From Gammaproteobacteria bacterium (lineage in GTDB: Bacteria; Pseudomonadota; Gammaproteobacteria; Pseudomonadales; Pseudohongiellaceae), in NCBI GenBank assembly GCA_029245395.1, contig JAQWPL010000029.1, positions 434,001 to 498,000 of the forward strand: a DNA stretch of 64,000 nt. Reading direction: 5' to 3'. Under the pieces are notes generated by a model. That model had not been told where the DNA came from and did not search any database. It saw nothing but the letters and a program-made list of their open reading frames with translations. The first letter of the stretch is position 1, and each line of letters begins with the position of its first letter. This document shows positions 1 to 9,228 of this stretch, piece after piece. Both the position numbers and the translations under genes were made by a program.

Positions 1-472
<472 letters not shown>

Positions 473-674
473 TCAGCTAAACTCAATACTCTTAACACCC
501 TGAAACAACTCAGGTTGTTAATAAAAAAAAGCGTGAAGGCCGACACTATATAACATAAAACTCCTGACATGTAGCGTGGGAAAAGCAAGGTTGTTAGCAT
601 TTCCCGGTCAACACTGTGGTCAAGACAAACTACTGGCTCAATATTTAACAAATCAATTAACAAATCATTTCATT

Positions 675-2807
675 ATGAGCAGAACAAAAATAATCCTGCT
701 GTTGATTATACTTTCAATACTCGCACTGTTTTTTATAGTCGATGCGCAGCAGTATTTTAATCTGGAATATTTCCAGGGCCAGAAAGACATAATAATTGCT
801 TATAAGGAAAACAATTTCTGGCAAACAAGCCTGATTTACTTCTCTTTATATGTACTGATTGCTGCACTTTCTCTCCCTGCTGCCGCTATCCTGACTATTG
901 CCGGGGGCGGTATTTTTGGATTATGGTGGGGGCTATTGTTGGTGTCTTTTGCCAGCACTATTGGCGCAACACTGGCATTTCTTGCGTCTCGTCTTATTTT
1001 CAGGGATTGGGTACAGAATAAATTCGGCGACAAGTTAAAGGCTATAAACCACGGTATTGAAAGGGATGGTATTTTTTATCTTTTCACGCTGAGAATGATT
1101 CCGGCTTTTCCCTTTTTCCTGGTCAATGTAGTGATGGCACTGACCCCTATTTCCGCAAGGGCATTTTATATTATCAGCCAGTTGGGCATGCTGTTTGGCA
1201 CGGTATTGTATGTCAACGTAGGCTCAGAACTGGGTTCGGCCACCTCTCTACCTGATGTGTTTAATGTTGGCGTAATCCGGGCAGTTGTGGCGTTGGCTAT
1301 TTTCCCCTGGCTGGCCAGGGCGTCTGTAAATTTCTTCAAGACAAGAAAATCCATGAGAAATTTCAAAAAACCAAACAGCTTTGATACCAACATGGTGGTG
1401 ATTGGTGCTGGCTCTGCAGGGTTGGTCACGTCCTATATTGCTTCATTGGTTAAAGCCAAAGTGACTCTGATAGAAAAGGGCGTTATGGGCGGCGATTGCC
1501 TAAATACAGGGTGCGTTCCAAGCAAAACACTTTTACGTAGCGCCTCAGTAAATCATCTGATTGGTCGTGGTGACGAATTTGGTTTAAAGGAAGCCGTTGC
1601 AACTCCAGATTTTAAAGCAGTCATGAAACGGGTGCATCATGCAATTGAAGCCATAGCGCCACATGATTCGAGAGAACGTTACACCAGTCTTGGCGTTGAT
1701 TGTGTTGAAGGTGAAGCAACAATTACTTCGCCATACCATGTGAAGGTCAATGACAAGGTAATAACAACACGCAATATTGTTATCGCTACCGGGGCCAGGC
1801 CTTTTGTTCCGAATATTCCGGGAATAGAAGAAACCGGTTACTGCACATCGGATACTGTCTGGAGCCTTGAGGGCTTGCCAGAACAGATGCTGGTGGCTGG
1901 CGGCGGCCCCATTGGTTGCGAGTTGGCTCAAGCTTTTTCAAGGCTATGCTCCAAGGTTACTATCGTGCAGCGGGGAGATCGCCTGCTGCCCAGAGAGGAC
2001 CCTGAAGTTTCGGCGGCCATTGAACAGTACTTCAGTGATGAAGGAATTCGAGTGCTAACTGCGCATGACCTGGTAAATTTTCAAAACTCTGATGGGAGTA
2101 AATTGGCCATCGCCAGGCATAAAGATAAGGAAGTGGAAATCCCATTCACCCAGGTGTTGATAGCACTGGGAAGAAAGGCCAATACTGACAATTTTGGCTT
2201 ACAGGATCTTGGTGTGGCGATTAATGGAAATGGTACAGTCAGCGTGAACGAATATCTTCAGACCAGCATTCCGAATATTTTTGCCTGTGGAGATGTAGCT
2301 GGCCCCTATCTGTTTACTCATATGGCTTCACACCAGGCCTGGTTTGCCGCTGTTAACAGTCTGTTTGGCTCGTTCAAAAAATTTCGCGTTAATTATAAGG
2401 TCGTGCCTTGGGCAACCTTTATCGACCCGGAAGTGGCGAGAGTAGGATTGAATGAATTAGAAGCCAAGGATCAGGCCATTGAATATGAAGTCACCCGTTA
2501 CGATATAGATGATCTGGACAGGGCTATTGCGGATGGTGAGAACAGGGGCTTTGTGAAAATATTGACAGTGCCTGGCAAGGATAAAATCCTGGGTGCTACC
2601 ATAGTCGGCTATCATGCGGCAGAGTTGCTCAATGAATTTGTTTTAGCGATGACACATGGACTGGGCCTGAAAAAAATTATGTCAACAATTCATATCTATC
2701 CGACTTTATCCGAAAGCAACAAGTTTGCCGCCAGTGCGTGGCGAAAGAAAAATGCCCCGGAATGGCTCTATCCATATTTAGAGAAATTTCATCGTTGGCG
2801 TAGATAA
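675..2807 (+). CDS. VTT/TVP38 membrane domain fused to a mercuric-reductase-like FAD-dependent disulfide oxidoreductase
   Basis: A two-domain protein of about 710 residues. Residues about 1-215 are hydrophobic with several membrane segments and look like a TVP38/TMEM64 (VTT) domain, including the FTLRMIPAFPFFLVN segment. Residues about 235-710 are a class I pyridine-nucleotide disulfide oxidoreductase: FAD-binding VVIGAGSAGLVTSY, redox pair in GGDCLNTGCVPSK, NAD(P)-binding VAGGGPIGCELAQ, second FAD motif IFACGDVAGP and C-terminal HIYPTLSESNK. It lacks the C-terminal vicinal cysteines of true MerA and any heavy-metal domain, so mercury reduction is not supported. I chose the ATG at 675 because it precedes a normal membrane anchor; an upstream ATG at 576 would add 33 unconvincing residues. 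No strong ribosome site is visible. It lies 105 bp before an ArsM-like gene on the same strand, which suggests a shared, perhaps arsenic- or thiol-related, role (inference). Confidence 0.85.
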   Translation: MSRTKIILLLIILSILALFFIVDAQQYFNLEYFQGQKDIIIAYKENNFWQTSLIYFSLYVLIAALSLPAAAILTIAGGGIFGLWWGLLLVSFASTIGATLAFLASRLIFRDWVQNKFGDKLKAINHGIERDGIFYLFTLRMIPAFPFFLVNVVMALTPISARAFYIISQLGMLFGTVLYVNVGSELGSATSLPDVFNVGVIRAVVALAIFPWLARASVNFFKTRKSMRNFKKPNSFDTNMVVIGAGSAGLVTSYIASLVKAKVTLIEKGVMGGDCLNTGCVPSKTLLRSASVNHLIGRGDEFGLKEAVATPDFKAVMKRVHHAIEAIAPHDSRERYTSLGVDCVEGEATITSPYHVKVNDKVITTRNIVIATGARPFVPNIPGIEETGYCTSDTVWSLEGLPEQMLVAGGGPIGCELAQAFSRLCSKVTIVQRGDRLLPREDPEVSAAIEQYFSDEGIRVLTAHDLVNFQNSDGSKLAIARHKDKEVEIPFTQVLIALGRKANTDNFGLQDLGVAINGNGTVSVNEYLQTSIPNIFACGDVAGPYLFTHMASHQAWFAAVNSLFGSFKKFRVNYKVVPWATFIDPEVARVGLNELEAKDQAIEYEVTRYDIDDLDRAIADGENRGFVKILTVPGKDKILGATIVGYHAAELLNEFVLAMTHGLGLKKIMSTIHIYPTLSESNKFAASAWRKKNAPEWLYPYLEKFHRWRR

Positions 2808-2912
2808 ATATAGTATAAAAAATAGACGCATAGTGTAAGGCGGATGAGCGAAGCGATCTCCTCCATAGTCACACAAGCTCGGGCAATAAAAAGAATAACC
2901 AGGAGACAGAAG

Positions 2913-4028
2913 TTGAATACAGAATCCAACGTTTCTGAACGGTACGCAGAAGGCGCGATAGAAGTGCAGGAAAGCCTGTGCTGCCCAGTTGATTATGATG
3001 CTGCACTGCTCAAAATACTGCCAAAGGAAATTGTCGACAAGGATTACGGTTGTGGTGACCCCTCCCGTTATGTCAGAGAAGGAGACACTGTTCTGGACCT
3101 GGGAAGCGGTGGTGGCAAGATTTGCTACATGGCAGCACAGCTGGTTGGCGAAAAGGGCATGGTCATTGGAATTGATATGACTGACGAAATGCTGACGCTT
3201 GCTCGAAAATACCAGCAGGAAATGGCAGATAAGCTGGGCGGAGACAGGGTTCAGTTCTACAAGGGCTATATTCAGGACTTGGCTTTGGACCTGACCGCCA
3301 GGGAAGCCTATCTGGCTTCCAATGATTCGCTAGATCAAAAAGCAGTAACCCTATGGGAAGAAGAGCAAAAACAATTTAGCCCTCTGATTAAAGATGCCAC
3401 TGTTGATATCGTGGTCAGCAACTGTGTTTTGAATCTGGTGGATGAGAAACACCGAACGCAGATGATTGCGGAAATATTCAGGGTCTTGAAACCGGGAGGC
3501 CGTGTAGCCATATCTGATATTGTCTCTGACGAAGTTGTTCCCCAGCATCTCAAAGAAGATACCGAACTATGGAGTGGCTGTATTTCCGGTGCGTTTCAGG
3601 AACAGCATTTTGCCCAGGTCTTTCTTGATGCCGGGTTTGCAAATGTGACCTACGATAAGTGGGACGAAAAGCCCTGGCAAATAGTAGAAGGAATCGAGTT
3701 CCGCTCAGTCACGGTAACAGCAAACAAGCCTGTTACAGGTAAAAAGGATAAAGGGCATACCGTAATATACCGGGGGCCATTTGCGAAATTGAAAAATGAC
3801 CAGGGTCTGGTTTTCCCCAGAGGTATACGTATAGCTGTCAGTATTGAGGAATATAGCCAGCTTCAGGATAGCCCGGCCAGGCAAAGCTTTCTTTTTATTG
3901 CGCCTGAAGTTGCAGTGCAATTTGAAGCAGATTTGGATAATAACAGGGAGCGAGCAGCGGCTGAAAACAAGGGCCTGTCACATCTTTCAGGTGACGCGGG
4001 AGAAAATAAGAATAGTGGTTGTTGTTAA
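2913..4028 (+). CDS. ArsM-like SAM-dependent methyltransferase with C-terminal extension
   Basis: The class I SAM-binding site is VLDLGSGGGKICY, followed by VIGIDMTDEML. Cysteines occur in the three contexts where arsenite methyltransferases hold As(III): GKICYMAA, VVSNCVLNL and SGCISGAF. There is also CC near the N-terminus (ESLCCPVDYD) and a terminal SGCC. After the methyltransferase core (to about residue 270) comes an extension of about 100 residues containing GHTVIYRGPFAKLKND. I prefer the TTG at 2913: AGGAG lies 7 bases upstream and the product begins NTESNVSERYAEGA. The in-frame ATG at 2844 adds 23 basic residues and has only a purine run abutting it. Family membership is clear. Arsenite as substrate is inferred from the cysteine pattern; another soft-metalloid or thiol substrate is possible. 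Confidence 0.75.
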   Translation: MNTESNVSERYAEGAIEVQESLCCPVDYDAALLKILPKEIVDKDYGCGDPSRYVREGDTVLDLGSGGGKICYMAAQLVGEKGMVIGIDMTDEMLTLARKYQQEMADKLGGDRVQFYKGYIQDLALDLTAREAYLASNDSLDQKAVTLWEEEQKQFSPLIKDATVDIVVSNCVLNLVDEKHRTQMIAEIFRVLKPGGRVAISDIVSDEVVPQHLKEDTELWSGCISGAFQEQHFAQVFLDAGFANVTYDKWDEKPWQIVEGIEFRSVTVTANKPVTGKKDKGHTVIYRGPFAKLKNDQGLVFPRGIRIAVSIEEYSQLQDSPARQSFLFIAPEVAVQFEADLDNNRERAAAENKGLSHLSGDAGENKNSGCC

Positions 4029-4065
4029 ATTAAAAAGATAAATTAAAAGGATAAATTACAAAGAT
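4027..4065. repeat. Three tandem copies of a 13-bp A/T-rich unit
   Basis: Three consecutive 13-bp units (AAATTAAAAAGAT with one or two changes per copy) begin on the stop codon of the methyltransferase gene and fill the gap to the convergent small membrane-protein gene. No T-tailed hairpin is present. Confidence 0.8.
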
Positions 4066-4068
4066 AAG

Positions 4069-4293
4069 TCATCCCGATAGATTGGTGTTCTCGCCTGATT
4101 GTTGTAATGCCTGCAAGCGCTGTTTACTTTTATACCGGTTGCTTAGGATTCTGATCCAGAATGCTGTTTCAAAACCACCTCCCACCAGGAAAAATGCCCA
4201 GGACCCGGGGCCATATCCGATTATGTAACACAAGAATGCTGCAACCAATAAACTGAGGGTAACCAGCAGGTGCTTTCCTGAATCCGATTTCAT
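4069..4293 (-). CDS. Small two-pass membrane protein of unknown function
   Basis: A 74-residue protein with two hydrophobic segments (about residues 8-26 and 30-48: LLVTLSLLVAAFLCYIIGY, then GSWAFFLVGGGFETAFWI) and a basic, polar C-terminal tail. I do not recognise a named family. Its ATG overlaps the stop codon of the rsd gene (GGATGA), so it is probably translated by coupling in the same transcript. Its gene ends beside the ArsM-like gene, tail to tail. The overlap, sensible membrane topology and lack of any better frame make it a likely real gene despite its size. Confidence 0.6.
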   Translation of the reverse strand: MKSDSGKHLLVTLSLLVAAFLCYIIGYGPGSWAFFLVGGGFETAFWIRILSNRYKSKQRLQALQQSGENTNLSG

Positions 4294-4736
4294 CCGTTCG
4301 TCAATTCCAGCAACTGGTCTTCCAGTGCAAATCGAATGGCAAGGGCATTATCCAGCTTGACAAGATCCTTCGGTAAAGTGGCGTCCTCGGATGAATGCAC
4401 CTGTTCATCCTTGTACTTGTCATTAAAAGACAGCGCTAAATCTGTAGTGGTTTCTATACTTTGATAGATCTCTGACAGTAATTCGCGATTTGCTTCCAGT
4501 TCTTGAGTGCTTTCATGAAGCAGGGTTTCATACACCTCGAAATGACCCGTTGATATATAGTCCATCAGGGATACACAGAAATTTTCAATAGGGAAGTCCT
4601 GCACATCAATCTGCAGAGCATGGTCTGAGTAGAGGGATTCTTCAAGGTCACCGTGAAGGGAGTCACGCTGCTGTTTCCAGCGGGTAATAATGCCTTCGAT
4701 TTCTTTGCGCCGGGCGGCTGTGATGTTTTTATTCAT
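4290..4736 (-). CDS. rsd: Rsd/AlgQ-family regulator of RNA polymerase sigma-70
   Basis: Rsd/AlgQ proteins bind the housekeeping sigma factor in stationary phase and shift RNA polymerase to alternative sigma factors. The protein is about 148 residues, close to the family length, all helical in appearance, with the family segments FCVSLMDYISTGHFEVYETLL in the middle and LAIRFALEDQLLEL at the C-terminus. Of three nearby ATGs, the one at 4736 has GGGG at a suitable distance (6 bases); 4742 abuts it and 4784 would add 16 residues. It overlaps the following small membrane-protein gene by 4 bp. Confidence 0.85.
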   Translation of the reverse strand: MNKNITAARRKEIEGIITRWKQQRDSLHGDLEESLYSDHALQIDVQDFPIENFCVSLMDYISTGHFEVYETLLHESTQELEANRELLSEIYQSIETTTDLALSFNDKYKDEQVHSSEDATLPKDLVKLDNALAIRFALEDQLLELTNG

Positions 4737-4830
4737 ATTCATCCCCTGAACAGGCAGATTCCAGATTGAACCAACCTGCCTCAAATCTTAGAAGAGGTGT
4801 TTATGAATAGCCAGAATTATCGAAAGAAGT

Positions 4831-5343
4831 TTATTTGCGCAGTGCCTGCAAGGTGCAAACCCCCGCCAGAGCTACAAACCCGACCAGGCTCCATTGAGGA
4901 ATGCTCATCCCAATTATCGGGTCTTGCCAGGTAATTTCGGCACAATTGCCGTCGCCGGTGAACATAGTTGCTAATGCTTCAGTGAAGGGAAATTCCTGGA
5001 ACATATAAGCAACACTTGGGCCGCAAGCTGGAACCTGATCTTTGGGCAGGTGCTGTAACCATATCTGCCGGATGGCAAACCCACCGCCACTGAGAGCAAA
5101 TACTGCAGCCGTTAACCCATATATCATTTTTCCTTTTCCGACCGGGTTATGAATAAATGCGATGAGTGAGGTGAGTCCTGCAAGGATAAAGAAAACTCGC
5201 TGGGTCATACAAAGCGGGCAAGGCTCCAACATCATGACCTTTTCCATATACAGGGCAATAGCCAACAGAGATACGCAGAACAGGAAAATATAGAGATAGA
5301 TTAAACGTGTTTGTATTAGTTTATTAATAGTCGGGTTCATCAT
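4831..5343 (-). CDS. dsbB: Disulfide bond formation protein DsbB
   Basis: DsbB reoxidises periplasmic DsbA and passes the electrons to ubiquinone. The 170-residue protein has four membrane segments, the first cysteine pair in MLEPCPLCMTQR (CxxC) and the second pair in the large periplasmic loop (VPACGPS and GNCAEITW). All four redox cysteines are present. The ubiquinone path genes ubiE, ubiJ and ubiB lie elsewhere in this window. Two adjacent ATGs (5343 and 5340) are possible starts. It lies between rsd and gshA, all on the minus strand. Confidence 0.95.
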   Translation of the reverse strand: MMNPTINKLIQTRLIYLYIFLFCVSLLAIALYMEKVMMLEPCPLCMTQRVFFILAGLTSLIAFIHNPVGKGKMIYGLTAAVFALSGGGFAIRQIWLQHLPKDQVPACGPSVAYMFQEFPFTEALATMFTGDGNCAEITWQDPIIGMSIPQWSLVGFVALAGVCTLQALRK

Positions 5344-5381
5344 TATTGGCGTTCGCTTGCTTTTTAATAATTTGGATTAAG

Positions 5382-6950
5382 TTAGTCTGCATTCATGCGT
5401 TTGAGAAAACTATCAAAATCTTCTGTATCGGTTTTTTCAATTGCCTGTCTATCTTGATTGGATTTATCTGACATTTCTTTCAAGGTTACCATGCTTGCGT
5501 CATCCAGATTAAGAGCACGGAAATAATCGCTATTAGCAAGGGACTGGTTCATGGCAAAGTGAAAATAGTGTGTTTTCAGCTCGTCCATTCTTTGTAACAC
5601 TTTAGCAGAGGGCGTCAGGGAGCTGTCTGTGACTTTGGCTAGTTGTGCTGCTGTGGCTGATGAATGAGCGTCATGCTGATGAATTTCATCCATCAGTTTG
5701 GCGATGGCGCTGGTTTCCTTCAGGATTTCAGCTGCCCAGTTACTTAATGGTATCGCGTTGCCCTGATGCATTAATTCCAGCCCCGGTTCTCTGCCCCTGT
5801 TCACTACGGTCTTCAGGTTGTCATCTATTTCTTTGTATTCGGCATTGTCTGAGGGTGGGCTGTTGCGCAGGAGGCAAAATAGTAAAAAACTGTTAAGGAA
5901 ATTAATTTCTTCTTCATCAATTCCAACAGACAGAAAAGGATTCAGATCAAGACAGCGGACTTCGATATATTCCACGCCATCTTCTTTTAATACATTGACC
6001 GGCTTTGTGCCAGTAGGCGCAGTTCGTTTCGGGCGTATGGTGCTGTAAAACTCATTTTCAATCTGCAAGGTACCGTCGTTGAGCTGCTTGTATTCTCCGT
6101 TTTCAGGAGCAAATTTACTGTAAGGCGCATAAGGGGTTTTGATGGCGGCAGTCAGGTTGCTGGCATATTCATCCAGGTTGTTGTAACTGACATACAGTCC
6201 TGCCTGGGCGTTACTGGTATATCCCAGGTCGCCCATTCGAAGACAAGTGGCATGGGGCAGATAGAAAGTGCCCTTATCGTAAGATTCCAATGTGTGATCA
6301 GTGTTGCCACGTAAAAAACTTTTACAAACTGCAGGTGAAGCGCCAAACAAATACAACAACAGCCATGAATAACGGCGAAAATTCCGAATCAGGCTGAAAT
6401 AGTGTTCTGTTTTAAAATCCTTGAGCGGCATATCGGATTTCAGAAATTCCTTATACAGTTCCCAAAAAGTATCAGGCAGTGAAAAATTGAAATGAATGCC
6501 GGCAATAGTTTGCATGGCTCTGCCATATCTATGGCTCAGGCCTGACCGGTACAGGGTTTTCAATTTCCCCACATTGGATGAGCCGTACTGAGCCAGGGGT
6601 ATTTGATTATCATCTTCCAACACACAGGGCATACTGGAAACCCAAAGCAATTCTTCACTATCCATCTGCGTGAATAGAAAGGTGTGCAGGTTTGATAAAT
6701 ATTTCAGACTGTCATCGGGAGAATTGAAGACAGGTGTAATGAATTCAAGTAGGGCTTCGGAAAAATCAGTCGTTATACTGGGATGAGTTAGCGGCGAGCC
6801 CAAACCTGCCGGATGGATTGTCTGGGCGATGTGGCCTTGCGGGTCAATCCGCAGGCTTTCTTTTTCAATGCCATGACCAATGTCAGTGAGGCAGCCAATA
6901 TTGGAAGACCCTGACAGTTGGCTCAGGCGATGCTTTAATTGTTCTGACAA
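5382..6950 (-). CDS. gshA: Glutamate-cysteine ligase (gamma-glutamylcysteine synthetase)
   Basis: GshA joins glutamate and cysteine, the first step of glutathione synthesis, using ATP. At 522 residues it matches the E. coli-type (class 1) enzyme. Visible family segments include the N-terminal GIEKESLRIDPQGHIAQT, LTHPSITTDFSEALLEFITP, QTIAGIHFNFSLP and VEYIEVRCLDLNPF. It is followed by dsbB after about 40 bp, so a thiol-redox grouping is plausible. The start ATG at 6950 gives the expected short leader before the first conserved block. A 262-bp gap separates it from hslR; I saw no gene there. Confidence 0.96.
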   Translation of the reverse strand: MSEQLKHRLSQLSGSSNIGCLTDIGHGIEKESLRIDPQGHIAQTIHPAGLGSPLTHPSITTDFSEALLEFITPVFNSPDDSLKYLSNLHTFLFTQMDSEELLWVSSMPCVLEDDNQIPLAQYGSSNVGKLKTLYRSGLSHRYGRAMQTIAGIHFNFSLPDTFWELYKEFLKSDMPLKDFKTEHYFSLIRNFRRYSWLLLYLFGASPAVCKSFLRGNTDHTLESYDKGTFYLPHATCLRMGDLGYTSNAQAGLYVSYNNLDEYASNLTAAIKTPYAPYSKFAPENGEYKQLNDGTLQIENEFYSTIRPKRTAPTGTKPVNVLKEDGVEYIEVRCLDLNPFLSVGIDEEEINFLNSFLLFCLLRNSPPSDNAEYKEIDDNLKTVVNRGREPGLELMHQGNAIPLSNWAAEILKETSAIAKLMDEIHQHDAHSSATAAQLAKVTDSSLTPSAKVLQRMDELKTHYFHFAMNQSLANSDYFRALNLDDASMVTLKEMSDKSNQDRQAIEKTDTEDFDSFLKRMNAD

Positions 6951-7212
6951 AGCATATTTCCTGAAATAGTAAACGTTAGTTTTGGGCAGCTCTCAACTAT
7001 TTAAAAGCCACTTGCACCAATCAGTAAGCATTTGGTTTTGTTGGGGTTTTAGTGCTCGAAGTGATGCTTTGTAATCGTGGCCGGGCATTATGCCATAGTT
7101 AATTACAAGGTGCTAAGGCAATAAATACTGATTAAAGAGATCGATCCACTATCCACAGAATTAATTTTGTCTGATCTGGCAGGATGTCTGGAAAATTTAT
7201 GTGTTGGATTTT

Positions 7213-7611
7213 CTATTCTTGATGCTGATTTTTAAAGCGATGAATTTTTCGCCTGTCCAGCTTGGTTGGTTTCCCCTCTGATACTGGCTGCATCGCACGT
7301 TGTGCTTTGCGTTGCTCTGCATTTAATTCCCGCTTTTTTATGCTTTCAGGAGATTCTTCATAAAGTAGCAAAGCCTGTGGTGCGCTGCCGCGTTTATCAG
7401 AAAGCGCTTTTACTAGAATAGTTTTTTCATCCCAGTCCTGGCGAATTTCAAGAACATAGTCCACTTCGATTTCACGACTACTTTTACAGCGTGCGCCATT
7501 GCAACGCACCTTGCCACCTTCTATAGCCTTCTTGGCCAGGGATCGGGTTTTGAAAAAGCGGGCCGCCCAAAGCCATTTGTCCAGGCGAACCTTGTCTGGC
7601 GGATTAGACAT
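7213..7611 (-). CDS. hslR: Heat-shock ribosome-associated protein Hsp15 (S4 domain)
   Basis: Hsp15 binds 50S subunits that carry a stalled peptidyl-tRNA after premature dissociation and helps recycle them. The S4 RNA-binding domain fills the first half (VRLDKWLWAARFFKTRSLAKKAIEGGKVRCNG), and a basic tail rich in Lys and Arg follows (to residue 132), as in the E. coli protein. It starts 4 bp after the upstream HAD phosphatase gene, the same pairing as yrfG-hslR in enteric bacteria, and is almost certainly co-transcribed with it. Confidence 0.93.
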   Translation of the reverse strand: MSNPPDKVRLDKWLWAARFFKTRSLAKKAIEGGKVRCNGARCKSSREIEVDYVLEIRQDWDEKTILVKALSDKRGSAPQALLLYEESPESIKKRELNAEQRKAQRAMQPVSEGKPTKLDRRKIHRFKNQHQE

Positions 7612-7615
7612 TAAT

Positions 7616-8269
7616 TCAGGCTACCATTAATTCATCCAGATGGATGATGCCCTGAAACTGTGAAGGTTGAAGCGGTTGGCTATTAGAATCAGGATGTAAA
7701 ACCTGGATAAGATGCTTTATGCCACTCCTTTGCGCGCATTCAAGCACTGGTAAACTGTCATCAATGAACAGAGAACGGGTAAGATCAATACATTCACGAT
7801 TGCCCAGCTTTTCCCAAAAGCCATCATTTTCCTTGGCCAGTTCAAGCTCATGTGAGCTGATCATTTCTTCCATATGCTCATGTAAACCGGACGCAGTGAC
7901 CTTGATAGCCAGCGCCTTGGGATGAGCGTTGGTCACCAGAATGACGCGTTTGTTGAGATTTTTCAGGTAGCTAAGTAATTCCTGGCAATGGGGCCGCATT
8001 TTGATCCGGTGTCTTACTTCCTTTTTCAGTGCTTCAACGTCCATCTCCAGTTTTTCTGACCAGTGGTCGAGGCAATACCAGAGCAGACTGCCATAAGTGG
8101 ATTCAGAAAGTGAGGTTACAGTTTTAGTCGCTTCTTCCAGAGATATAGTTTTGTGATCTGAAATTTTTTGCGGCAGAAACTCCAGCCAGAAATAATTATC
8201 AAAACTAAGGTCGAGCAAAGTGCCGTCCATATCCAGGAGCACATTATCGATGTTTTGCCAGTTCACCAT
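7616..8269 (-). CDS. HAD-family hydrolase, YrfG-like (GMP/IMP nucleotidase type)
   Basis: A 217-residue haloacid-dehalogenase-superfamily phosphatase. The nucleophile motif is LLDMDGTLLDL, the second motif VILVTNAHPKAL, and the acidic pair lies in RSLFIDDSLPVL. The length and position directly upstream of hslR match YrfG, which is known to dephosphorylate GMP and IMP in E. coli; the substrate is inferred from context. It diverges from cysQ, with a 152-bp intergenic region that must hold both promoters. In relatives a nudE gene often sits here; none is present. Confidence 0.85.
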   Translation of the reverse strand: MVNWQNIDNVLLDMDGTLLDLSFDNYFWLEFLPQKISDHKTISLEEATKTVTSLSESTYGSLLWYCLDHWSEKLEMDVEALKKEVRHRIKMRPHCQELLSYLKNLNKRVILVTNAHPKALAIKVTASGLHEHMEEMISSHELELAKENDGFWEKLGNRECIDLTRSLFIDDSLPVLECAQRSGIKHLIQVLHPDSNSQPLQPSQFQGIIHLDELMVA

Positions 8270-8421
8270 TTGGAGATATCATAAAAGGAGAGTATGAATG
8301 CTATTATAATGAACTGTTCACAAGAAGCTGGTGTTTTTGAAAACCTGCGCGAATTCTTGCAAGGAAATACCAGGGAATATCCAGATCGCATAAGGCCAAT
8401 TCTCAACTCAATAGCTAACAC

Positions 8422-9228
8422 ATGAATTACGAAAAACTGCTTGATGGAATCAAAACGATAAGCCTGGATGCCGGTAAGGCCATACTGGAGGTCTATCATC
8501 GGGATGAAGACCTGAATATCACCACCAAGGACGATGACTCGCCACTAACAGAAGCTGATTTAACGGCCCACCGTATCATTGTTGAAGCACTGTATGAATT
8601 GACTCCGGGGCTTCCTGTGCTATCAGAGGAATCAAAAATAGTTTCCTGGCAAGAGCGACAATCCTGGGAGACCTACTGGCTGGTTGATCCCCTTGACGGT
8701 ACCAAGGAATTTATCAGCCGAAATGGTGAGTTCACAGTCAACATTGCACTTATAGACAATGGCCGGCCTCTGCTGGGTGTTGTGTATGTGCCGGTACTGG
8801 ATATTCTATATACCGGAAGTCCTGAAGGCGCTTTCAGGATCGAAAATAGTAGTGTGGAAGCAATACAGACAACCAGGATTGAAGAAAATCAGCACGCTAT
8901 AGCGGTTGTTGCAAGCCGCAGCCATAAAGGGGATGAATTGGAAGACTGGCTGGAACGGGCTGCAATAAAATTTCCACAAATGGAACTGATCAGTATGGGC
9001 AGCTCACTGAAAATCTGTCTGGTGGCTGAAGGCAAGGCAGATATTTACCCGCGTCTTGCCCTGACCTCTGAATGGGATACAGCTGCAGCACAGGCAGTGC
9101 TTGAGGCTGCCGGCGGCATCCTGACCGATACCGATTTCAATATTTACCGCTACAACCAGAAAGAAGAAATTCTTAACCCTTTCTTCTTTGCAGTCGGCGA
9201 TAGAGAGTTCGACTGGCGGTCGATTTAA
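8422..9228 (+). CDS. cysQ: 3'(2'),5'-bisphosphate nucleotidase CysQ
   Basis: CysQ removes the 3'-phosphate from PAP and PAPS, by-products of sulfate assimilation and CoA transfer. The 268-residue protein shows the Li-sensitive phosphatase signatures: the metal-binding DPLDGTKEFI followed by NGEFTVNIALI, an upstream LSEES acidic motif and the C-terminal SEWDTAAAQAVLEAAGG. The start ATG at 8422 lacks an obvious ribosome site but gives the expected N-terminus. Its stop codon overlaps, tail to tail, the stop of the next minus-strand gene. Confidence 0.95.
   Translation: MNYEKLLDGIKTISLDAGKAILEVYHRDEDLNITTKDDDSPLTEADLTAHRIIVEALYELTPGLPVLSEESKIVSWQERQSWETYWLVDPLDGTKEFISRNGEFTVNIALIDNGRPLLGVVYVPVLDILYTGSPEGAFRIENSSVEAIQTTRIEENQHAIAVVASRSHKGDELEDWLERAAIKFPQMELISMGSSLKICLVAEGKADIYPRLALTSEWDTAAAQAVLEAAGGILTDTDFNIYRYNQKEEILNPFFFAVGDREFDWRSI

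Noticed and set aside
675-2807. Mercuric reductase MerA
   Set aside because: The CxxxxC redox site and fold fit, but the C-terminal vicinal cysteines and N-terminal metal-binding domain of MerA are missing, and no merR or merT is near.
8263-8499. A 78-codon minus-strand frame across the HAD-cysQ promoter gap
   Set aside because: It overlaps the conserved cysQ start and shows no domain or ribosome site; the region is better read as a divergent promoter.
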